DNA from: Proteles cristata cristata | Lineage: Eukaryota > Chordata > Mammalia > Carnivora > Hyaenidae | Assembly: GCA_017311185.1 (NCBI GenBank) | Contig: JAESUZ010000429.1 | Coordinates: forward strand, 620,001 to 684,000 | Direction: 5' to 3' | DNA length: 64,000 nucleotides | Shown here: positions 55,755 through 64,000 of the stretch, piece by piece | Layout: each line of letters starts with the position of its first letter | Numbering within the stretch: the first letter of the stretch is position 1 | Translations under genes and position numbers: made by a program | Notes under the pieces: model-generated | Seen by the model: only the letters and a program-made list of their open reading frames with translations | Told to the model about the DNA's origin: nothing | Database searches by the model: none

Positions 55755-56189
55755 GAAAATATCCTCAACAATACAATACCAGACGGAATCCAGCAACATA
55801 AGAAAGGGTTAGACAGCATGACAGTGATCATATGGCCCAAGAATGCAAGGTTGATTCAACAGCCAAAGGTCAACTAGTATAATTTACAATATTAATAGAA
55901 GAAATTAAAAAGCCATTGGATCATCTCAGTAGAAACCATAAAAAGCATCTGGTAAAAATGTAATTCCATTTCATGATAAAGACATTCAAAAAACTATACG
56001 GGTAATTTCCTTAGCTTGGTAAAGGGCAGCTGCCTAAAACCCACAGGTAATGTTCTTAATGATGACACATTGGACTCTTTTCCCCTAAAATCGAGAACGA
56101 GACGTGGTTAGGTCTCACCACTTCTATTTCATACTGTACTAGAGATTCTTGCCAGGATGATTAGGTAAGAAAAGACATGAAAATCTTCT
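55755..56189 (+). mobile_element. Old L1 ORF2 fragment, left part of a split copy
   Basis: Plus-strand L1 reverse-transcriptase region: 'gaaaatatcctcaac', 'ggcccaagaatgcaaggttg', 'cattggatcatctcag', 'ggttaggtctcaccac', 'ctagagattcttgccag'. It is diverged and frameshifted. The copy continues at 62628, after the minus-strand L1 inserted at 56190-62627. Confidence 0.78.
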
Positions 56190-56550
56190 TTTTCTCTAAG
56201 ATTTTTATTTAAATTCCAGTTAGTTAACATACATGTATAATGTTGGTATCAGGAGTAGAATCCCAGTGTTCATCCCAACAAGTACCCTCCTTAGCACCCA
56301 TCTAGCCTAGCTCCCACCCACCGCCCTCCATCAGTCCTCAGTTCTCTATCGTTAAGAATCTCTGATGGTTTGCTTCCCTCTTTATTCCCCTTCCGCAGTG
56401 TTCATCTATTCCATGTAAGAGTGAAATCATATGGTATGGGTCTTTCTTTGACAGATTTATTTCCCTTGGCATAATAAACTCTAGGTCCATCTGCATCATT
56501 GTAAATGGAAAGATTTCATTTGTTTTGCTGGCCAAGTAATAATCTGTGTG

Positions 56551-56572
56551 TACACACACACACACACACACA
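56551..56572. repeat. (CA)n microsatellite
   Basis: About 11 CA units in the L1, immediately before the SINE tail. Confidence 0.9.
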
Positions 56573-56731
56573 TCTTATTTTTTTTTAATGTTTATATTTG
56601 AGAGAAGGGGAGCAAGCAGGAGAGGGGCGGAGAGGGTGGGGGGAAAGGATCTGATGCAGGCTCCGTGCTGACAGCAGTGAGCCTAATGGGGGGCTTGAAC
56701 TCATAAACTGCGAGATCCTGACCTGAGCCAT
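56573..56731 (-). mobile_element. Truncated CAN-SINE inside the L1
   Basis: Reverse-oriented: poly(T), 'aatgtttatatttgagag', GA-rich body, 'ctgacagcagtgagcctaat', 'cgagatcctgacctgagcc'. The final part of the tRNA head is missing where L1 resumes. It is adjacent to a (CA)n run. Confidence 0.85.
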
Positions 56732-57942
56732 GATGATAGTGGTGTTATAAACATCAAGATGTATATAAACTTTTCAATTTGTATTTTTGTATCTTTTGGA
56801 TAAATACTTAGTAGTCCAGTTTCTGGGTCATGGTACTTCTACTTTAAAATTTTGAGGAACCTCCATACTGTTTTCCAGAGTGGCTGTACCAGTTTGCATT
56901 TTCACCAGTATTGTAAGAGGAGTCCCCTTTCTCCTCATTTTTGCCAATATGTATTGTTTCCTGAGTTGTTCATTTCAGCCATTCTGGCAAGTGTGGTTTT
57001 GATTTGTATTTCCCTGATGATGAGTGATGTTGAGCATCTTTTCATGTGTCTATAAGCCATCTGGATGTTTTGGAAAAGTGTCTATTCATGGCTTCTGCCC
57101 AGTTTCTTCACTGAATTATTTGTTTTTTGGGTGTTGAGTTTGCTAAGTTCTTTCTAAATTTTGGATACTAGTCCTTTATCAGATATGTCATTTGAAAATA
57201 TCTTGTCTCATTCTCTTGGTTGCCTTTTAGTTTTGCTGTTTCCGTCATTGTGTAGAAGATTTTTAACATAACGAAGCCCCAATTGTTCATTTTTGCTTTT
57301 GTTTTCCTTGCCTTGGGAGACATGTCTAGAAAGAAGTTGCTATAGCTAAGATTAAAGAGGTTGTTGCCCCTATTCTCTAGGATTTTAATGGTTTTCTGTC
57401 TCACATTTAGGTCTTTCATCTGTTTTGAATTTATTTTTGTGCATGGTATAAGAAAGTGATCCAGTTTTACTCTTTTGCACATTGCTGTCTAATTTTCCTA
57501 ACGCTGTTTGCTGAAGAGACTTTTTTTCCAATGGATAGTCTTTCCTGCTTTGTCAAAAGTTAGTTGACCATAACTAAAGGTCTATTTTTGGGTTTTCTCT
57601 TCTGTTCCGTTGATATGAGTCTGTTTTTGTGCCAGTACCAAACTGTCTTGATGACTACAGCTTTGTAATACAGCTTGACATCTGGAAGTGTGATGCCTCA
57701 GCTTTGCTTTTCTTTTTCAGGACTGTTTTGGCTATTCAGCATCTTTTGTGGTTCCATACAGATTTAGGATTGTTTGTTCTAGCTCTGTGAAGAATGCTGG
57801 TGCCATTTTGATAGGGATTTCATTGAATGTGTAGGTTGCTTTGGGTAGTATAGATATTTCAACAATGTTTGTTCTTATAATCCATGAGCATGGGGTGTTT
57901 TCCCATTTCTTTGTGTTATTTTCAATTCCTTTCATAAGCTTT

Positions 57943-57963
57943 TTTTTTTTTATTTCTAGGAGA

Positions 57964-58004
<41 letters not shown>

Positions 58005-58174
58005 CGTGAGCAGGGGAGGGTCAGAGAGAGAGGGAGCCATAGACTGAAACAGGCTCCAGGCTCTGAGCTGGCAGTTGGCACAGAGCCCGACGCGGGGCTC
58101 GAACCCACGAACCGCGAGATCATGACCTAAGCGAAAGTCGGACGCTTAACCAACTAAGCCACCCAGGCGCCCCT
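57943..58174 (-). mobile_element. CAN-SINE, young subfamily, with 13-bp TSD, inside the L1
   Basis: Reverse-oriented: poly(T) tail, 'tttctaggagagagagtg', expanded (GA)n, 'gagccatagactgaaac', 'gctggcagttggcacagag', 'gacctaagcgaaagtcgg', head ending 'ccaggcgcccc'. Direct repeat tttcataagcttt at 57930-57942 and 58175-58187 is perfect. The L1 reads through on both sides. Confidence 0.95.
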
Positions 58175-60349
58175 TTTCATAAGCTTTCTATAGTTTTCAC
58201 AATACACATCTTTTACCTCTTTGGTTAGGTTTGTTTCTAGGTATCTTGTTGTTTTTTCTGCAATCCTAAATGGGATGGTTTCCTTGATTGCTCTTTCTGC
58301 TGCTTCATTTTTGGTGTATAGAAATGCAACAGATTTCTATATGTTGTATTTATATCCTGTGATGTCACTGAATTCATGCATTAGTCCTAGCAATTTTTGG
58401 TGGAGTCCTTAGGGTTTTCTACATAGATTGTCATGTCCTCTGTGAATAGTGAAAGTTTTGACTTCTTCCATGTCCCTTTAGGTGCATTTTATTTCTTTTT
58501 GTTGTCCGATTGCAGAGGCTAAGTCTTCCAGTACTCCTTTAAATAGTAGTGGTGACAGGGGACATCCTTGTCTTGTTCCTGTCCTTAGAGGGAATGCTTG
58601 CAGTCTTTCCCCATTTAGGATGATATTAGCTGTGGGTATCTCATACATGGCTTTTATGATGTTCTGGCATGTTCATCTATCCCTACTTGGTTGAGAATTT
58701 TTATCAAGAAGAGATGCTGTAGTTTGTCAGATGCTTTTTGCTGTGTCTATTAAGAGGATCATGTGGTTCTTCTTTCTTTTATTAATGTGGTATATCACGT
58801 TGTTTGGTTTGGTAATATTGAATCAACCTTGCAGCCCACAGTAAATCCCACTTGATTAGGTAAATAATTCTTTTAATGTACTGTTGGATTTGTTTGCAAG
58901 TGTCTTATGGATCTGTTCAAATATTCTATGCCTTCTTATTTTAGCTTTGGTAGTTTATATATTTCTAGTAATTTCTCCATTTCTTCCTGATGGTTCAGTT
59001 TGTTTGCATATAACTTTTCATAATATTCTTTTATAATTGCTTGTATTTCTGTAGTGGTGATTGTGATCTCTCCTCTTTCACTCATGATTTTATTTATTTG
59101 GGTCCTTTCTCTTTTCTTTTTGAGAAGTCTGGCTAGGGGTTTACCAGTTTTATTAATTTTTCAAAGAACCAGCTCTTAGTTTCATTGATATGTTCTTCTG
59201 GGTTTTTTGTTTGTTTCTTTCTTTCTATACTGTTTATGTCTGCTCTGATCTTTATTATTTAAATATCTTTCTTCTGGTTTTAGGCTTTATTTGCTCTTTC
59301 TTTTGTATCTCCTTAAGGTGTAAAGTTAGGTTGTATATTTGAGATTTTTCTTGCTTCTTGTCATAGGCCTGTATTGCAGTACACTTCCCTCTTAGAACTG
59401 CCTTTGATGTATCCAAAAGGGCTTGGACTGTCGTGTTTTCATTTTCATTTGCTTCCCTGTACTTTTTATTTCTTATTTAATTTCCTGATTAACCCATTTA
59501 TTCTTTAGTAAGATGTTCTTCAACCTTCATGTATTTGTGGTCTTCCCAGATTTTTCTTGTGGTTGACTTTAGGTTTTATAGCATTGTAGTCTGAATACAT
59601 GCATGCTACGATCCTAGTCTTTATGCATTCGTTGAAGGCTGATTTGTGAACCAGTATGTGATCTGTTCTTGAGAATGTTCCATGTACACTTGAAAAGAAT
59701 TTGTATTTTGCTGCTTTCAGATTAAATATTCTGAATGTATCTGTTAAGTCTGTTCAGTCCAGGGTGTCATTCAGATCCATTATTTTCTTGTTAATTTTCT
59801 GACTGGATGATCTGTTCATTGCTGTAAGTGGGATGTTAAAGTCCCCCACTCTTATTGTTTATTTATCAATGGATTTTTTATATCTGTTACTAATTGATTT
59901 ATATATTTGAGTGCTCTCAAGTTAGGGATATAAATAGTTATTAGATCTTCATGATGGATAGACCCCTTAGTTATGATACAGTGCCTTTCTTCTTTTCTTG
60001 TTACTGTCTTTGGTTTAAAATCTAGTTTGTCTGATAGAAGTACTGTGCTATGGCTTTCTTTTGATGTCCATTAACATGGACATGTAACATTAACATGGGG
60101 TTCTCCATCCCCTCACTTTCAGTCTGCAGGTGTCTTTAGGTCTAAAGTGAGTCTCATAGGCAGCATATAAATGAGTCTTGTTTTTCAATCCGTTCTGATT
60201 CCCAGTGTATTTTGATTGGATTATTTAGTCTATTTACATTCAGAGTGATTGTTGAAGACATGAATTTAGTGCCACCGTGTTACCTGTGATGTTGGTACTT
60301 CTGATGGTGTTCTCTGTTCCTTTCTAGTCTTTGTTACTTTTTTCCCCCC

Positions 60350-61260
60350 CCTCAAAGAGTCCTGTTTAATATTTTTGGCAGGGCTGGTTCAGTGGTCATG
60401 AACTCCTTTAGTTTTTATCTGGGAAACTCTTTATCTCTCTTTCTCTTTTGAATAATAGACTTCTGGGATAAAGTATTCTCAGGTGCATATTTTTTCCCAT
60501 TAAGCATGTTAAATATATCCTGCCACTCTCTTCTGGCCTGCCAAGTGTCCTTGGGCAGATCTGCTGTGAACCTGATCTGTCTTCCCTTGTAGTTTAAGGA
60601 CTTATTTTTCCTTGCTGCTTACAGTATCTTTTCCTTATCTATGTATTTTGTGCATTTGACTATGATGTATCTTGGTGATGCCTAGCTTTTGTTTATTTTG
60701 ATGGGAATTCTGTCTCCTGGATTTGGTTTCTGTTTCCTACCCCCAATTGGGAAAGTTTTCGGCTATAATTTGCTCAAATAAGCTTTCTGCCTCCCGCCTT
60801 TTTTTCTCTTCATATCCTAGGACTCCTATGATGTGGATGTTATTAAGCTTTAAGGAATCACTGTGTTCCCTAAGTCCACATTTATGATACAGTACCTTTC
60901 TGTCTCTCTTCTTTTGAGCTTCATTTTTTCCCATCATTTTATCTTCCGTATCACTGATTCATTCCTCTGCTTAGTCTATCCTCACAATCATTGCACCAAG
61001 TTGGTTTTGCATCTTGGTTATAGCATTTTTTTATTTCAACCTGACTAGTTTTTAGTTCTCTTATCTCTACAGTAAAGGATTCTCTAGTGTCTTCTGTACT
61101 TTTCTCATTCTGTGTTTTAAATTCTCATTCTGGCACTTTACTTCTATCCATATTGTTAAATCCCTGGCTATGACTTCTTCCTCTTCTTTCTTTTGGGTGA
61201 ATTTTTCCATCTTCTCATTTTGTCTGTTACTGATTTTTGGGTGTGATTGTTTGGAAAGCC
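60350..61260 (-). pseudogene. L1 ORF1 relic
   Basis: The complement retains ORF1 landmarks. One stretch (60937-60737) reads LNNIHIIGVLGYEEKKR followed by FEQIIAENFPNWG, which aligns with the RRM-like region of the ORF1p at 23241-24110. Stops and frameshifts occur on both sides. It is not translatable as a whole. Confidence 0.8.
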
Positions 61261-61289
61261 TGTTGTACTCCTACTCCTGAGAGTGATGG

Positions 61290-62627
61290 CTATATTAATA
61301 AGAGGTCCAAAACACAAAACAAAAGGAAAAGGAAACTAGATTCTATTTCCCCTAGAGTTGAAGCTTTGCAGTGCTCTGATCAGTAGATTTGGTGTGTGCA
61401 AAGGGTTTGTGCTGGTCTTCTGGGGGTGGAGCGTCATGAGCTGATGCTCAGGTGGACTTGCCCTAGTAGAGATGCACCTGCAGGATGCAGTGGGGTGGGA
61501 TTTGGTATATGCAGCTCCAGTCTTCACTGAGTGGCACTGTTTTGCTCACTGCAGTCTGTTCCTGCTAATGGATGGTTGCAGGAGGGTTCTGGGATGTGGT
61601 GGAAGTGGGATCACTGCTCTCTTATCCCTGGAGTAGGGAGTTTGTGTCCCTCCCCCAGTCTTCAGGAAGCCCAGGAAGCACAGAAGAGCAAATAATCACC
61701 TCTCTTGTGCTCCCAGCTTCTGCCAGCTCCCTGCCTTCAACCTGCCTGTGTCTGAGCTCTCTGCCTGCCAGTCAACACAATACTCCTGTGTTTTATCTCA
61801 GGTGCATGTTCGTGTTTCAGAACACCAAACTCCAAATTTTAGGGACCTGCACAATGGGGACCCGTGCTGGTCCTCCGGAGGAGTGTTTCCCCATGCTAAT
61901 GCTCCTTGCCACTGTGCCAGAAAAGCAGTGGCAGGACTGTGTGGCGGTTCAGAGTTTATGGCCATGTGCAGGACAGAGCTGGTGCTAAGGTGTGCTGCCC
62001 TCAGCTGGGCTCTTTGTTTTTATGCTAGGAAACAGGACAGCACTTGGCACTGGTGGGTTTTTTGTCCTTGAAGAGGCCATGCTGCGACTCGCAGGTGCAC
62101 TCCAAGTGGGGGAAGTGTTTCCCCCTGTGACCCAGGGGGTCCTCAGACCACACTGTCTGCTTCTGGGTTCCCACCCTTCCTTCCCACAGGAGCATGACCA
62201 AGCCTGCCCAGTGCAACCCCAGTGTCAGTGCGGATTTGTACACCTTCAGACTTTGCACTCTGCTGCTCATAATAACTTGTGGTATTAAGCCCCTCTCTTT
62301 TTCCCAGTCACTGGTTTTGGGGAAGAGTTTCTCTTTTCTCTTCTCTCTCTTTCTCTCTCTCACTCTCTCACTGCCCTCTCTCTCTGTGACCAGTTCTCCT
62401 CCTTCTCTGCAACATCTGTGATACTTTTCTCCCCCAAATCAACTCTCTGTAGCTCCTACTTTCTGTGATACAGCTTTTTTTCTCTACGTCTGATTGTCTA
62501 ATCTCTTCTCACATTCCTCTGATTGATTTCTTGGTTGTTCAAAGTGATTTGATACTTATCTGGTTGTCGTGAGGGATGAGGAAAACTTAGCGTCTCCCTA
62601 CTCCTCCACTACCTTAACTGCTAGCGT
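61290..62627 (-). promoter_or_regulatory. Relic L1 5' UTR
   Basis: GC-richer segment 5' of the ORF1 relic, reaching the insertion boundary. Compared with the 5' UTR at 24111-26026 it has few CpGs, consistent with decay of methylated CpG to TpG. Plus-strand open frames of 98-138 codons (61572-62288) are antisense to it and are not considered genes. No promoter activity is expected. Confidence 0.55.
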
Positions 62628-63105
62628 ATGAAAGCCTTCTCAGCTGGAAAATAAGTAAAAATATCTCTTTTCAGATATCATAATCTTGTATCTAAAAAGT
62701 TCTAAGGAATCCCTTAAAATATGATTGGAACTGATAGATGATGTTAGCAAGGTTGCAGGATACAAGCTCAATGTACAAGAATCAATTTTTCTCTATAAAC
62801 AAGCAATAAACAATCAAATAATGAAATCAAGAAAACAGTTTATTTTCTATTGGCATAAAAATAAAATGCTTTGGCATAATTTTAACACAAGTGTAAAATT
62901 TATACACTGAGAACGAGACAATATTGTTGAAAGATATTGAAGTAACTAAATAAATGAAAAGACTCCCATGTTCATGGTTTGGAAGACTTAGTATTATCAA
63001 GATGGCAATATTCCCCAGTTGGCTCTACATATTCAACACAATTTGTATCAAAATATCAACAATTTTAAATGACATTAAGAGATCTTCATAAATTTCTGAA
63101 TGTTG
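62628..63105 (+). mobile_element. Old L1 ORF2 fragment, right part of a split copy
   Basis: Continuation of the plus-strand L1 from 56189: 'gttagcaaggttgcaggata', 'aagctcaatgtacaagaatc' (reads KVAGYKLNVQES), 'cttagtattatcaagatggc', 'ccccagttggctctacatattc'. It ends by about 63105 in diverged sequence. It is non-coding. Confidence 0.78.
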
Positions 63106-63595
63106 CTTAATAATTCATTTTTATATTTTCACATTATATAAGTGTACCCTGTGTGAAAGTTCCTTTTTCAGATGCTTAGGCTAAATCTAATTTTTCATTA
63201 TTAACATTGTTATGTATACATTTGTTAAGTCTTATGGTTATTCCCTTTGTTTTTTTTTAAAGTAAGTTTCCTGTCTAATAATGTGTGTATACTTTTGAGT
63301 TTTAGAATTCCTATATGTAAATTCAGTTATTAACCTAAAGAAACTACAAGTGAAGATGATGATTTTTCATGATACTTAATCATTATATTCTGTGGATTTT
63401 CTGCCCATTTTCCATTACGACTTTACATATTAAATGTTAATTTTAAAATATTTTCTTAAAAATAAACTTTGTTAAGATATTGATCAAGCCAAAAATATGT
63501 CTCATAATGATTAACATTCAAACGGAAGAACTTGACATTCATTTAGAACTTGGCTGTGCAGATGCTTGTCAGTTTCTATCTTTTGTCCTCCAGTC
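63106..63595. other. Unique AT-rich noncoding DNA
   Basis: No repeat or exon was recognised. Confidence 0.45.
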
Positions 63596-63835
63596 AGTCA
63601 CCTGTGAGCTAGAGGAAGGTGGGCTGTGGAGTCAGACTCCTGGCTTTTACCACCCACTCTCCTATAACTTACTAGCTAGTTGGCAGTGAGGGCATACTTA
63701 CCTCTCTGTACTTCAGTATATTTGTTTGCAACGCGGATCAAAAGAGTTGTAAAGATTGCCTAAGGTGATAGCTGCAAATCACTTAAAACAGACTGCACTG
63801 AGTAAGCACTCAGTAAATGTCTGCTGTTATTAACT
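63596..63835 (+). mobile_element. MIR element, nearly full length
   Basis: 'gtggagtcagactcctggc', 'tataacttactagctagttgg', 'cttacctctctgtacttcag', 'gcaaatcacttaaaacagac' and 'gagtaagcactcagtaaatg' match MIR from its tRNA-related part to its 3' end in order. It is ancient, mammalian-wide and non-coding. Confidence 0.8.
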
Positions 63836-64000
63836 TGGCTGTCATGGTCTTCGTCTCCATCATCTTCATCGCCAGCTTTAGTTTGGACTGAGTAAAGAAA
63901 TAAAAGCTCCCCTCCTGCCCCAGAGCTCCTCCAGCATAGTTTCGGGGAGAGACAGCAGCCCCCCTGCAGAGACACCTGGCAGGAAGAGTTTAGGAGCAAA
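63836..64000. other. Unique noncoding DNA at the window edge
   Basis: No repeat is recognised. A minus-strand open frame reaching the edge (63999-63760) overlaps the MIR and shows no domain. Confidence 0.4.

Larger units (their letters stand above)
56338..60280 (-). pseudogene. L1 ORF2 relic, heavily broken and SINE-interrupted
   Basis: Reads as L1 ORF2 from an endonuclease start (complement near 60280, STITLNVNRLN) through the reverse-transcriptase region (complement of the FADD segment near 58440) to the C-terminus at about 56338. Open stretches are only 60-105 codons (for example 57482-57168). Two SINEs break it. It cannot encode ORF2p. Confidence 0.85.
56190..62627 (-). mobile_element. 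Near-full-length but degraded L1, nested in an older opposite-strand L1
   Basis: Without its two SINE insertions the element is about 6.0 kb. Right to left it has a 5' UTR (about 62627-61290), ORF1 relic (about 61260-60350), ORF2 relic (about 60280-56338) and a 3' end ('ccagttagttaacatacatg'). Direct repeats atgaaaatcttct (56177-56189) and atgaaagccttct (62628-62640) flank it with two mismatches, and the host L1 resumes at 62628. It is more diverged than the L1 at 19130, with CpGs mostly lost. Confidence 0.88.

Noticed and set aside
1804..58174. Regularly repeated 200-bp units suggesting a tandem or CRISPR-like array
   Set aside because: Spacing is irregular, both orientations occur, and each copy has its own TSD. 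They are dispersed SINEs, and a CRISPR array is not expected in a mammalian genome.
61572..62288. Plus-strand open frames of 98-138 codons in GC-richer DNA
   Set aside because: They lie antisense within the 5' UTR relic of the L1 at 56190-62627 and have no domain.

Overview
This window looks like nuclear DNA from a cat-family carnivore (Felidae). The evidence is two repeat signatures. About 25 tRNA-derived carnivore SINEs (CAN-SINEs) carry the felid-type 5' head, containing motifs such as GGCGCCTGGGTGGCT and AAGCGTCCGACTT. There are also several LINE-1 (L1) elements with the carnivore/felid 3' end. The background is AT-rich and has no operon-like gene packing. No host protein-coding exon, rRNA or functional tRNA gene could be supported. 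The window is best read as intergenic or deep-intronic sequence built from successive retrotransposon insertions.

Layout. 1-6.9 kb: unique AT-rich DNA, an L1M fragment, two MaLR-type LTR fragments and two CAN-SINEs. 6.9-9.5 kb: an old minus-strand L1M broken by a SINE and by a plus-strand L1 3' end. 9.5-18.5 kb: mostly unique DNA with four CAN-SINEs, an old L1/L1-like block and a MIR. 18.55-27.67 kb: a 5'-truncated minus-strand L1 split by a full-length, younger minus-strand L1 (19130-26026). The younger element keeps a CpG-rich 5' UTR, a nearly complete ORF1 and an ORF2 with an open endonuclease but a frameshifted reverse transcriptase. 27.7-38 kb: MER5A-like, Tigger/mariner-like and other ancient DNA transposons, MIR/L2 remnants, short L1 3' ends, two SINEs and a (CA)n repeat. 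38.2-40.1 kb: a 5'-truncated L1. 40.7-49.3 kb: a dense SINE cluster, a plus-strand truncated L1 fused to a broken SINE, and a Tigger-like element. 49.3-55.7 kb: an L1M remnant, a modestly GC-rich unexplained patch, microsatellites, MIR/L2 and three SINEs. 55.75-63.1 kb: an old plus-strand L1 split by a near-full-length degraded minus-strand L1 (56190-62627), which itself received two SINEs. 63.6-63.84 kb: a MIR.

The elements do not work together as a pathway. The one functional link is that L1 ORF1p and ORF2p normally drive their own retrotransposition and mobilise SINEs in trans, and many of the target-site duplications (TSDs) here show the L1-type signature. Nesting gives a relative chronology: L1M, MaLR, MIR, L2 and MER5A first; then truncated carnivore L1s; then the full-length felid L1 and a young SINE subfamily. 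I found no convincing novel biological system. The most informative items are the nested full-length L1 with promoter-like motifs, a homogeneous young SINE subfamily, a candidate L1 3' transduction, and an unexplained non-repeat segment near 12.2-12.7 kb. All repeat family names rest on recognition by eye, not on a database search.
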